Assembly: GCF_029193575.1 (NCBI RefSeq)
Contig: NZ_JARGCS010000047.1
Coordinates: 62,001-126,000, forward strand
DNA from: Pseudomonas entomophila
Lineage (GTDB): Bacteria > Pseudomonadota > Gammaproteobacteria > Pseudomonadales > Pseudomonadaceae
Length of the DNA stretch: 64,000 nucleotides
Direction: 5' to 3'
Shown: in pieces, positions 25,969 through 33,851 of the stretch
Layout: the number at the start of each line of letters is the position of its first letter
Position numbering within the stretch: the stretch's first letter is position 1
Notes under the pieces: generated by a model
Database searches by the model: none
Seen by the model: the letters and a program-made list of their open reading frames with translations, nothing else
Told to the model about the DNA's origin: nothing
Made by a program: the position numbers and the translations under genes

Positions 25969-26748
25969 ATGCGGATCATCAGTGTGAACGTAAATGGCAT
26001 TCAGGCTGCGGCCGAGCGTGGATTGCTCAGCTGGTTGCAAGCCCAGAATGCCGACGTCATCTGCCTTCAGGATACCCGCGCCTCGGCCTTTGAACTCGAC
26101 GACCCAGCTTTCCAGCTCGATGGCTATTTCCTTTACGCCTGCGACGCGGAGGTGCCCGCCCAAGGGGGTGTGGCGCTGTACTCGCGGATGCAGCCCAAGG
26201 CAGTCATCACCGGCCTGGGCTTCGAGACAGCCGACCGCTACGGACGTTACCTGCAGGCCGACTTCGACAAGGTCAGTATCGCCACCTTGCTGCTGCCTTC
26301 GGGCATGAACGGCGATGAAGACTTGAACCAGAAGTTCAAGTTGATGGACGACTTCGCCAAGTACCTGGACAAACAGCGCCGCAAGCGCCGTGAATACATC
26401 TATTGCGGTTCGCTCTACGTCGCCCAGCAGAAGCTCGACATCAAGAACTGGCGCGACAGCCAGCAGTCGCCCGGCTTCCTGCCGCCAGAGCGCGCGTGGA
26501 TGGATGCGATCATCGGCGAGATGGGCTATGTGGATGCCCTGCGTGAAGTCAGCCGTGAAGGCGACCAATACAGCTGGTGGCCGGACAACGAGCAGGCCGA
26601 GATGCTCAACCTCGGCTACCGCTTCGACTACCAGATCCTCACCCAGGGCCTGCGCCGCTTCGTGCGCAATGCGCGCCTGCCACGCCAGCCACGCTTCTCG
26701 CGGCACGCGCCGCTGATCGTGGACTACGACTGGACGCTGACCATCTAA
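25969..26748 (+). CDS. crc: Catabolite repression control protein Crc
   Basis: A 259-residue exonuclease III-fold protein that, with Hfq, blocks translation of catabolic mRNAs carrying A-rich motifs; it is the central carbon catabolite repressor of pseudomonads. The fold is that of AP endonucleases, but active-site positions are altered: the metal-binding glutamate is Asp in CLQDTRAS, the usual GDxN is GSLY in YCGSLYVAQQK, and the usual SDHxP is SRHAP. This agrees with the known lack of nuclease activity. No better-placed start was seen than the ATG at 25969. Confidence 0.96.
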   Translation: MRIISVNVNGIQAAAERGLLSWLQAQNADVICLQDTRASAFELDDPAFQLDGYFLYACDAEVPAQGGVALYSRMQPKAVITGLGFETADRYGRYLQADFDKVSIATLLLPSGMNGDEDLNQKFKLMDDFAKYLDKQRRKRREYIYCGSLYVAQQKLDIKNWRDSQQSPGFLPPERAWMDAIIGEMGYVDALREVSREGDQYSWWPDNEQAEMLNLGYRFDYQILTQGLRRFVRNARLPRQPRFSRHAPLIVDYDWTLTI

Positions 26749-26779
26749 GCCTGACCCTGGGGTCGCTTGCAGCCCTCTC

Positions 26780-26839
26780 GCAGAACGAGCCCGCGCCTAC
26801 CGGTACGACGCTGTACCGGTAGGCGCGGGCTCGTTCTGC
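26780..26839. repeat. 60-nt perfect inverted repeat
   Basis: Arms 26780-26806 and 26813-26839 are perfectly complementary over 27 bp, with loop GACGCT. The arms contain GAGCCCGCGCCTACCGGTAC, related to the REP-like family. It lies between the convergent crc and DUF4870 genes. No U tract follows. Confidence 0.9.
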
Positions 26840-26857
26840 TATGAGACCAGCGAAAGG

Positions 26858-27226
26858 CTACTTGATCGGCCGCCAGATCCACGGGTAGCGATACGCCTTG
26901 CCTTCATTGGCCCGCACCCCCGCCAGGATGATCAGGATCAGCACCGCCACCGCAAGAACGGCCAGCAGTACGAACCCGATCACCAGGACCATCAGCAGGA
27001 AGCACACGAACCCGGCGAGGGTGACGTTGATCTGGAAGTTCAACGCCTCCTTGCCGTGGGCATCGACGAACGGGTCGACCTCACGCTTCCATACCCACAT
27101 CACCACTGGCCCGAGCAGATGGCCCAGCGGCACCACCAGCCCTAGCAACGCGCTGAAGTGGCAGAACATCGCCCATTGCCGGGCTTCGGCGCTGGGCACT
27201 TCCAATGGCAGGTTCGGATCGCTCAT
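26858..27226 (-). CDS. DUF4870 membrane protein
   Basis: A 122-residue integral membrane protein of the DUF4870 (Tic20-like) type: a polar N terminus with ARQWAMFCHFSALLGLVVPL, a helix to about residue 45, the loop REVDPFVDAHGKEALNFQIN, and two more hydrophobic segments ending YRYPWIWRPIK. Function unknown. GGAGG precedes the ATG at 27226. It lies 24 nt upstream of... the rph stop region reads from the same strand, with rph first and this gene second, so they may be co-transcribed. Confidence 0.82.
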   Translation of the reverse strand: MSDPNLPLEVPSAEARQWAMFCHFSALLGLVVPLGHLLGPVVMWVWKREVDPFVDAHGKEALNFQINVTLAGFVCFLLMVLVIGFVLLAVLAVAVLILIILAGVRANEGKAYRYPWIWRPIK

Positions 27227-27250
27227 GTCGTTCGCCTCCGTGGCGGTCGG

Positions 27251-27973
27251 TCAGTCGGCGAGGGCGGCCTTCTGCAGGTCGAAGATCTCGTTCATGCCCT
27301 TCTGCGCCAGCGCCAGCATGGCGTTGAAGTCTTCAGGCTGGAACGGCGCGCCTTCGGCGGTGCCCTGCACTTCGATGAAACCACCGGCGCTGGTCATGAC
27401 CACGTTCAGGTCGGTCTCGGCGGCGGAGTCTTCCAGGTAGTCGAGGTCGAGCACCGCCTCGCCCTGGTACATGCCCACCGACACGGCGGCGATCATGTGC
27501 TTGAGCGGGTCGCCGGCCTTCAGGCCGCCGCGCTTCTTGATCACCCGCAGGGCGTCGACCAGGGCGACCATGGCGCCAGTGATCGACGCGGTGCGGGTGC
27601 CGCCGTCGGCCTGGATCACGTCGCAGTCGACGTACAGGGTGATGTCGCCCAGCTTGCTCATGTCCAGCGCGGCGCGCAGCGAGCGGCCGATCAGGCGCTG
27701 GATTTCCAAGGTACGACCGCCCTGCTTGCCACGGCTGGCTTCACGCTGGTTACGCTCGCCGGTGGAGCGCGGCAGCATGCCGTACTCGGCGGTCAGCCAC
27801 CCCTGGCCTTGGCCCTTGAGGAAGCGGGGGACACCATTCTCGACGCTGACCGTGCAGACGACCTTGGTGTCGCCGAACTCGACCAGTACCGATCCCTCGG
27901 CGTGCTTGGTGTAGTTGCGGGTGAGGCGGATCGAGCGGAGCTGATCGGCGGCGCGACCACTTGGACGTTTCAT
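27251..27973 (-). CDS. rph: Ribonuclease PH
   Basis: A 240-residue phosphorolytic 3'-5' exoribonuclease that trims tRNA 3' ends. It opens MKRPSGRAADQLRSIRLTRN and carries AEYGMLPRSTGERNQREAS, the phosphate-binding RTASITGA and DLDYLEDSAAETDLNVVMT. It appears full length and intact. The gene for the DUF4870 protein follows on the same strand after 24 nt. It diverges from yicC, with a TATAAT box 37 nt upstream of its start. Confidence 0.96.
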   Translation of the reverse strand: MKRPSGRAADQLRSIRLTRNYTKHAEGSVLVEFGDTKVVCTVSVENGVPRFLKGQGQGWLTAEYGMLPRSTGERNQREASRGKQGGRTLEIQRLIGRSLRAALDMSKLGDITLYVDCDVIQADGGTRTASITGAMVALVDALRVIKKRGGLKAGDPLKHMIAAVSVGMYQGEAVLDLDYLEDSAAETDLNVVMTSAGGFIEVQGTAEGAPFQPEDFNAMLALAQKGMNEIFDLQKAALAD

Positions 27974-28009
27974 CTGGGATACCTGTACCGGGACTTGAAT
28001 CTGGCGAGC

Positions 28010-28015
28010 ATTATA
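28010..28015 (-). promoter_or_regulatory. -10 element of rph
   Basis: The minus-strand hexamer TATAAT is a perfect sigma-70 -10. The best -35 at 17 nt spacing, TGTCTT, is poor, so the -35 remains uncertain. Confidence 0.5.
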
Positions 28016-28110
28016 GAGCCGCCCGCCCGGGGAAGACACGCCTGTCGTCGCGCCCCGGCGCCCTGTCGCCTTTTCCCACCGCGCGCGACAGGCTCTGTAA
28101 GATGGCCTGA

Positions 28111-28140
28111 TTGGGCGCCAGGGCCGCACTGCGCTACAAT
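28111..28140 (+). promoter_or_regulatory. Sigma-70 promoter of yicC-gmk
   Basis: TTGGGC (28111-28116), 18 nt, TACAAT (28135-28140), giving a leader of about 50 nt before yicC. Confidence 0.55.
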
Positions 28141-28198
28141 CCTGCGCCTTGCAGCCGAAAGGCTTCCCCCGTCTCCCCGAACCCGCGAGGTACTCCCC

Positions 28199-29062
28199 AT
28201 GGTGCACAGCATGACCGCTTTTGCTCGCGTCGAGCGCGCAGGCAGCCAAGGCACCCTGACCTGGGAACTGCGCTCGGTCAACCACCGTTACCTGGAACCC
28301 CACCTGCGCCTGCCCGAAGCCCTGCGCGACCTCGAAGGCGCGGTGCGCGAAGGGTTGCGCCAGGGCCTGTCGCGCGGCAAGGTCGAATGCACCCTGCGGC
28401 TGTCCGACGACAGCACCGGCAAGCCGCTGCAGGTCGACCGCGAGCGCGCCGCGCAGCTGGTCGCCGCCGCCGAGACCGTGGCCAGCCTGATCAAGCAGCC
28501 GGCGCCGCTCAACCCGCTGGAGGTGCTGGCCTGGCCCGGCGTGCTGGTGGCCGATGCCGCCGACCCGCAGGCGCTCAACGCCGAAGCCGTCGCGCTGTTC
28601 GACGAGGCGCTGGCCGAGCTCAAGGCCGGCCGCCTGCGCGAAGGCCAGGAGCTGGCCCGGCTGATCAACGAGCGCCTGGACGCCATGGCCCACGAAGTCA
28701 CCACCCTGCGCGCCCTGGTGCCGCAGATGCTCGCCGCGCAGCGCCAGCGCATCGTCGACCGCTTCAGCGACCTGCAAGCCGAGCTCGACCCTCAGCGCCT
28801 GGAGCAGGAGATGGTGCTGCTGGCGCAGAAGAGCGACGTGGCCGAGGAGCTCGACCGCCTCAGCACCCACGTCACCGAGGTGCGCCGGGTGCTCAAGTCC
28901 GGCGGCGCCGCCGGCCGCCGGCTGGACTTCCTGATGCAGGAGCTCAACCGCGAAGCCAACACCCTGGGCTCCAAGGCCTTCGACCCACGCAGCACGCAGG
29001 CGGCGGTCAACCTCAAGGTGTTGATCGAACAGATGCGTGAACAAGTACAGAACATCGAGTAA
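28199..29062 (+). CDS. yicC: YicC/YloC-family endoribonuclease
   Basis: A 287-residue YicC-like protein: MVHSMTAFARVERAGSQGTL at the N terminus, ELRSVNHRYLEPHLRLPEAL, and the C-terminal SGGAAGRRLDFLMQELNREA with NTLGSKA. Members have been reported as metal-dependent endoribonucleases. GAGG lies about 10 nt before the ATG at 28199. gmk follows after 13 nt, a conserved pairing in proteobacteria. Confidence 0.92.
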   Translation: MVHSMTAFARVERAGSQGTLTWELRSVNHRYLEPHLRLPEALRDLEGAVREGLRQGLSRGKVECTLRLSDDSTGKPLQVDRERAAQLVAAAETVASLIKQPAPLNPLEVLAWPGVLVADAADPQALNAEAVALFDEALAELKAGRLREGQELARLINERLDAMAHEVTTLRALVPQMLAAQRQRIVDRFSDLQAELDPQRLEQEMVLLAQKSDVAEELDRLSTHVTEVRRVLKSGGAAGRRLDFLMQELNREANTLGSKAFDPRSTQAAVNLKVLIEQMREQVQNIE

Positions 29063-29075
29063 GGCCACCCCCACC

Positions 29076-29696
29076 ATGAATCACAGCAGCGGCACCCTCT
29101 ATATCGTTTCCGCCCCCTCCGGCGCCGGCAAGACCAGCCTGGTCACGGCGCTGACCCGGGACGACCAGCAGGTTCGCGTGTCGGTGTCCCACACCACCCG
29201 CGCCATGCGCCCGGGCGAGGTCCACGGGGTGAACTATCACTTCGTGGTCCACGAGGCGTTCAAGGCACTGATCGCCAAGGGCGACTTCCTCGAGCACGCC
29301 GAAGTGTTCGGCAACTTCTACGGCACCTCGCGCAGCGCCTTGCAGCAAACCCTCGACCAGGGCATCGACCTGATCCTGGAAATCGACTGGCAAGGCGCCC
29401 AGCAAGTGCGCGAGCTGATGCCCGAGGCGCTGTCGATCTTCATCCTGCCGCCGAGCCAGGAGGCCCTGCGCCATCGCCTGGACAACCGTGGGCAGGACAG
29501 CGACGAGATCATCGCCGGGCGCATGAAGGAAGCGGTCAGCGAGATGGCGCATTACGACGAGTACGACTACGTCATCATCAACGACGACTTCGCCACGGCG
29601 CTGGAAGACCTGAAGTCGGTGTTCCGCGCCAACCGCCTGCTGCTCAAGACCCAGCAGCAGCGCCATGGCGCGCTGTTGAAGCAGTTGGTCGGCTGA
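29076..29696 (+). CDS. gmk: Guanylate kinase
   Basis: A 206-residue P-loop kinase phosphorylating GMP to GDP. The Walker A is APSGAGKTS (about 13-21), the GMP site is SVSHTTRAMRPGEVHGVNYH, and ILEIDWQGAQQVR follows. It is co-transcribed with yicC, with a large REP-like inverted repeat downstream. The supply of GDP links it to the stringent response encoded further on. Confidence 0.97.
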   Translation: MNHSSGTLYIVSAPSGAGKTSLVTALTRDDQQVRVSVSHTTRAMRPGEVHGVNYHFVVHEAFKALIAKGDFLEHAEVFGNFYGTSRSALQQTLDQGIDLILEIDWQGAQQVRELMPEALSIFILPPSQEALRHRLDNRGQDSDEIIAGRMKEAVSEMAHYDEYDYVIINDDFATALEDLKSVFRANRLLLKTQQQRHGALLKQLVG

Positions 29697-29713
29697 ACCA
29701 CGCGCTGAAACCC

Positions 29714-29795
29714 TCGCGGGGCAAGCCCGCTTCTACAAGCTCACCGCCGTTATCGAACACGGCGGTGAGCTTGTAGAAGCGGGCTCGCCCCGCGA
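29714..29795. repeat. REP-like doublet as an 82-nt inverted repeat
   Basis: Arms of 37 nt (29714-29750 and 29759-29795) are complementary with a single mismatch, loop TATCGAAC. Each arm contains a REP-like unit (GCGGGGCAAGCCCGCTTCTA and its inverse). It resembles the paired, opposed REP arrangement (BIME/REPIN) between convergent genes. Confidence 0.88.
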
Positions 29796-29823
29796 TTGGG
29801 CTGCGCAGCAGCCCCCTTGCGCC

Positions 29824-31368
29824 CTATTCCTGCAACGGCAAGGTCGCCTGCTGACGCAGCGTCGCCCCCAGGAAATACGCCGGCGCCCGCAGGCGCGACA
29901 GCATCATCAGCACCACACCCAGCACCGAGATGATCGCCGCGATCACGAACACCAGCCCCACCCCACCCACGTGCGAGCCACTGCCGAAGTCCGGCGAGGC
30001 GCTGTCGATCGCCGTGCGCACGAAGATCACCGACAGGATCACCCCACCCACCAGCGGGCACAGGCCGCGCATGAAGAAGTGGCGCAGGCTGTCGAACAGG
30101 CTGTCACGGAAGTACCACACGCAGGCGAACGCGGTCAGCGAGTAGTAGAAGCAGATCATCATCCCCAGCGCGGTGATGGTGTCGGCCAGCACGTTCTCGC
30201 TCAGGGTCCGCATGGTCACGTAGAACAGGCCGGCGGCAACGCCCGCGCAGATGGTCGCGTAGCGCGGGGTTTGCGAACGCGGGCAGACACTGGCGAAGCG
30301 CTGCGGCACGGCGCCGTAGTAACCCATGGCGAGCAGGGTGCGTGCCGGCGACACGAAGGTCGACTGCAACGACGCCGCAGTACTGGCCAGCACGGCAATC
30401 GACATCAGGATCGCCAGCGGCCCCATCACCGGCCCGGCCAGGTGGGCGAAGACGTTCTCCTGGATGCGCGGGTTGCCCAGGCCCAGGCCGATGTCGCTGA
30501 TCCCGGCGAACTGCAGGGTGGCGATGGCGGTGAACAAGTACAGGCCGAGAATCAGCAGCACCGTCCAGGTGGCCGCCTTGCCCGGCACTTCGTCACTGCC
30601 GATCGACTCCTCGCTCACGGTCAAGCACACGTCCCAACCCCAGAAGATGAAGATCGACAACGACAGGCCCGCGGCGAACGCCGAGAACGACTCGACGCCA
30701 AACGGGTTGAACCAGGCGAAATCGAATGCCAACGGCGGTGGCGCGGTGGTCTCGCCGAACGCGGCGAAGCCAAAGCCGACCAGCACCAGCAGTTGCAAGG
30801 CCACCAGGCCGTACTGCACGGTCATCGTGGTGCTCATGCCGCGACAACAGATCCACACCGCCAAGGCAATGAACACGCAGCAGGTGGCGATGTTGATCAA
30901 CAGGTTGTCGGCCAATGCCGCCAAGCCATGGTTGCCCGTGATCTGCCCGAGGAACAGGTAGAAGAAGTCGACCGCCACGCCGGCCAGGTTCGACAGCACG
31001 ATGGTGGTGGCGACCACCAGCCCCCAGCCGCCGATCCAGCCGATCATCGGCCCGAAGGCACGCGCCGACCAGGTGAACGAGGTGCCGCTGTCCGGTTCGG
31101 CCGAGTTCAGCTCGCGGTAGCCCAGGGCGACCAGCAGCATCGGCAGGAAGCCAACGATGAACACCGCCGGCAAGTGGGCGCCGACCTCGCGCACGGTCGG
31201 GCCGAGGGCGCCGGTCAGGGTGTAGACCGGGGCGATGGTGGAGATGCCCAGCACCACGCTGGCCAGCAGGCCAAGGCGGCCTTTGGCCAGGCCTTTGCTG
31301 GCCGCTTGGGTGTTGCCCGAGTCGGCCGCCACATCGGGTGGGCGGCCGGCTTCTGTGTATTCGCTCAT
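29824..31368 (-). CDS. APC-family amino acid/polyamine permease
   Basis: A 514-residue permease with about 12 transmembrane helices and the amino acid-polyamine-organocation fold. Helix 1 shows VVLGISTIAPVYTLTGALG with its unwound segment, then SGTSFTWSARAFGPMIGWIG. A polar N terminus of about 35 residues precedes it. The ATG at 31368 has no strong ribosome-binding site; an earlier in-frame start would add 23 residues. Its position downstream of the PuuD-like and synthetase genes suggests uptake of putrescine or a related amine. Confidence 0.83.
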   Translation of the reverse strand: MSEYTEAGRPPDVAADSGNTQAASKGLAKGRLGLLASVVLGISTIAPVYTLTGALGPTVREVGAHLPAVFIVGFLPMLLVALGYRELNSAEPDSGTSFTWSARAFGPMIGWIGGWGLVVATTIVLSNLAGVAVDFFYLFLGQITGNHGLAALADNLLINIATCCVFIALAVWICCRGMSTTMTVQYGLVALQLLVLVGFGFAAFGETTAPPPLAFDFAWFNPFGVESFSAFAAGLSLSIFIFWGWDVCLTVSEESIGSDEVPGKAATWTVLLILGLYLFTAIATLQFAGISDIGLGLGNPRIQENVFAHLAGPVMGPLAILMSIAVLASTAASLQSTFVSPARTLLAMGYYGAVPQRFASVCPRSQTPRYATICAGVAAGLFYVTMRTLSENVLADTITALGMMICFYYSLTAFACVWYFRDSLFDSLRHFFMRGLCPLVGGVILSVIFVRTAIDSASPDFGSGSHVGGVGLVFVIAAIISVLGVVLMMLSRLRAPAYFLGATLRQQATLPLQE

Positions 31369-31405
31369 GAGTAATCGTGCCGTTGCTATTGGTATTGTTT
31401 TCACA

Positions 31406-31425
31406 GGGCCTTCCGGGGAAGGCCC
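31406..31425. terminator. Hairpin between PuuD-like and permease genes
   Basis: A perfect 9-bp stem GGGCCTTCC/GGAAGGCCC with a 2-nt loop, 60 nt past the puuD stop. There is no U tract on the minus strand, so it may attenuate rather than terminate. Confidence 0.45.
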
Positions 31426-31484
31426 GCTTTCACTCATTGAAAGCTTGCTGCGGGGGGCGAGTCATCCAAGACCTTCGGGTAACG

Positions 31485-32258
31485 TCAGCGTGCCGTCTGG
31501 CGTGAACCCTCCCGTGCAGCATGGGCAATGCAGGCCTCGCGGAACGCCTGGAAAAGGCGCACGGAGACCGGGTTTTCAGCGAAACGCCATTCAGGGTGCC
31601 ATTGCACGCCGAGCACGAAGCCCGGCGCACCGGGCATCGACACCGCCTCGATCAAGCCATCCGGGGCCCGTGCCTCGACGCGCAGCCCGGGGGCCAGGCG
31701 CTCGATGCCCTGGCTGTGCAACGAGTTGACCTCGAACGACGCAGCCAGGCCCAGGCGCTCGAACACCCCGCCCGGCTCGACGCCGACGGGGTGACGAGGG
31801 CCGTACTGCACCTCGACGGGCGCATCCTCAGGTTCTCGGTGGTCCAGGTAGCCGGGCAGGTCCTGCACACGCGGGTGCAGCGTGCCGCCCAAGGCCACGT
31901 TCAACTCCTGGAAGCCACGGCAGATGCACAGCACCGGCACCCCGGCCGCGATCGCCGCCTGCAGCAACGGCAGGGTCAGGCGGTCACGTGCGGGGTCGTG
32001 GCGAGTGCCAGGCGCGCTGGGGGCGCCATTGTAATGATGCGGCTCGACATTTGAAGGCGAGCCGGTGAAAAGAATGCCGTCCAGGGCCCCCAGCAACGCC
32101 TGGGGGTCACTGGCCACGTCGCGCGCCGGCAGGATCAACGGCACCCCGGCGAACCCGGCGGCCTCGACGTACTTGTCGCCCACCGTGTGCGACGAGTGCC
32201 TGCCCACCTGCTGGCGGCAGGCGCTCACACCGATCAACGGAACCGCGTTTGCGCTCAT
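31485..32258 (-). CDS. puuD: Gamma-glutamyl-GABA hydrolase family protein (class I amidotransferase)
   Basis: A 257-residue peptidase C26-type glutamine amidotransferase domain protein. The nucleophile is the cysteine in VLCICRGFQELN, and the catalytic His and Glu are in VLGVQWHPEW. It should release GABA from gamma-glutamyl-GABA, the last step of the pathway. It starts 4 nt after the stop of the synthetase gene, so the two are translationally close and co-transcribed. Equivalent to PuuD/SpuA-type enzymes. Confidence 0.88.
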   Translation of the reverse strand: MSANAVPLIGVSACRQQVGRHSSHTVGDKYVEAAGFAGVPLILPARDVASDPQALLGALDGILFTGSPSNVEPHHYNGAPSAPGTRHDPARDRLTLPLLQAAIAAGVPVLCICRGFQELNVALGGTLHPRVQDLPGYLDHREPEDAPVEVQYGPRHPVGVEPGGVFERLGLAASFEVNSLHSQGIERLAPGLRVEARAPDGLIEAVSMPGAPGFVLGVQWHPEWRFAENPVSVRLFQAFREACIAHAAREGSRQTAR

Positions 32259-32262
32259 GGGC

Positions 32263-33645
32263 TTACACCGTGTGCAGGTACCAGTTGTACTCGAGGTCGG
32301 AGATCGAGACTTCGAACTCGGCCAGTTCGCTTTCCTTGCAGGCGACGAAGATGTCGATGTAGTCCGGGCTGATGTACTGGTTGAGCACTTCGCTGTCGTC
32401 CAGCGCGCGCAGGGCGTCGCGCAGGTTGTTCGGCAGGCTCTGCTCCAGTTGCTCGTAGGAGTTGCCTTCGATCGGCTCGCCCGGCTCGACCTTGTTGGTC
32501 AGGCCATGGTGGATGCCGGCGAGGATCGCCGCCAGCATCAGGTAGGGGTTGGCGTCGGCGCCCGCCACGCGGTGCTCGATGCGCACGTTGTCGCTGTTGT
32601 CGGTGGGCACGCGCAGGGCCACGGTGCGGTTGTCCAGGCCCCAGCTCGGCGCGTTCGGCACGTAGAACTGCGCGCCGAAACGACGGTAGGAGTTGATGTT
32701 CGGGCAGAGGAACGCCATCGACGCGGGCATGGTTTCCAGCACACCGCCGATGGCGTGGCGCAGGGTCTCGCTCTGCAGCGGGTCATCGTGGGCGAAGATG
32801 TTCTTGCCGGTGGCCTTGTCCAGCAGCGAGATGTGCACGTGCAGGCCGTTGCCCGCCTGGCCCGGGTAGGGCTTGGCCATGAAGGTGGAGTCCATCTCAT
32901 GGTCGTAGGCGATGTTCTTGATCAGGCGCTTGAGCAGGATCGCGTAGTCGCAGGCCTTCAGCGGGTCGGCAACGTGGTGCAGGTTGACCTCGAACTGTGC
33001 CGGGGCGCTTTCCTTGACGATGGCGTCGGCCGGGATGCCCTGCTCCTTGGCCGCTTCGAGCATGTCCTGCAGGCAGTCGGCGTATTCGTCGAGGTCGTCG
33101 ATCAGGTACACCTGGGTCGACTGCGGGCGCTTGCCGGAAATCGGCGAACGCGGCGGCTGCGGCCGACCGTTGAGGTTGTCCTGGTCGATCAGGTAGAACT
33201 CCAGCTCGAACGCCGCGCAGATATCCAGGCCCAGGGCGTCGAACTTGGCCACCACCTGGCGCAGCACTTCGCGCGGGTCGGCGAAGAACGGCGCGCCATC
33301 CATCTCGTGCATGGTCATCAGCAACTGCGCGGTCGGGCGCTTCTGCCACGGTTCGTCGCACAGGGTGCCGGGAATCGGCCGGCAGACGCGGTCGGCATCG
33401 CCGATGTCCAGGCCAAGGCCGGTGCTTTCGACGGTCGAGCCGTTGATGTCCAGGGCGAACAACGAGGCCGGCAGGTTGATGCCTTTCTCATAGACCTTGT
33501 GCAGGCTGGCCCGCTCGATGCGCTTGCCGCGCACCACACCGTTCATGTCGGAAATCAGGAGGTCGACGAACTGGGTATCCGGGTGGGCTTCCAGGAACTC
33601 GTTCATCTCGCGGGAGGAGCTGGCGCACGGGGAGACCGACGTCAT
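32263..33645 (-). CDS. spuI: Gamma-glutamylpolyamine synthetase (glutamine synthetase family)
   Basis: A 460-residue glutamine synthetase-fold ligase. AAFELEFYLIDQ holds metal-binding glutamates, NGLHVHISLLDKATGKN is the ATP-binding histidine region, and APSWGLDNRTVALRVP with NVRIEHRVAGADANPY forms the C-terminal active site. The short N terminus and the context (PuuD-like hydrolase immediately downstream, LysR divergent) point to gamma-glutamylation of putrescine or other polyamines (SpuI/PuuA) rather than to GlnA. AAAGGA precedes the ATG at 33645. Confidence 0.9.
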   Translation of the reverse strand: MTSVSPCASSSREMNEFLEAHPDTQFVDLLISDMNGVVRGKRIERASLHKVYEKGINLPASLFALDINGSTVESTGLGLDIGDADRVCRPIPGTLCDEPWQKRPTAQLLMTMHEMDGAPFFADPREVLRQVVAKFDALGLDICAAFELEFYLIDQDNLNGRPQPPRSPISGKRPQSTQVYLIDDLDEYADCLQDMLEAAKEQGIPADAIVKESAPAQFEVNLHHVADPLKACDYAILLKRLIKNIAYDHEMDSTFMAKPYPGQAGNGLHVHISLLDKATGKNIFAHDDPLQSETLRHAIGGVLETMPASMAFLCPNINSYRRFGAQFYVPNAPSWGLDNRTVALRVPTDNSDNVRIEHRVAGADANPYLMLAAILAGIHHGLTNKVEPGEPIEGNSYEQLEQSLPNNLRDALRALDDSEVLNQYISPDYIDIFVACKESELAEFEVSISDLEYNWYLHTV

Positions 33646-33770
33646 GGCTGTACATCCTTTGATTCGGGGGCGGCGATGGGGGGCTGCGGCTGACGCCTCG
33701 GAGGGCGGCGATGGTTGCTGCTGTTGTTCTTTTCACTGTCCCATCGTGGGGCTTGGCCCGGTCGGGCGCA

Positions 33771-33803
33771 TTGATTCCCGGGGGCCGTTCCACTATAAAG
33801 TGG
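33771..33803 (+). promoter_or_regulatory. Promoter and overlapping dyad of the LysR-type gene
   Basis: TTGATT (33771-33776), 17 nt, TATAAA (33794-33799) is a good plus-strand sigma-70 promoter. The dyad CCACT-N4-AGTGG (33790-33803) covers the -10, a position suited to autorepression. The 206-nt region is shared with the divergent synthetase gene. Confidence 0.5.
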
Positions 33804-33851
33804 GCTTCGACGCAACAGACATTGGCAATTCGGCAAGCAGAGCGTGCACTC

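Noticed and set aside
33646..33851. Sigma-54 promoter for the polyamine operon
   Set aside because: TGGC and GC elements occur but not with the required 10-nt spacing.
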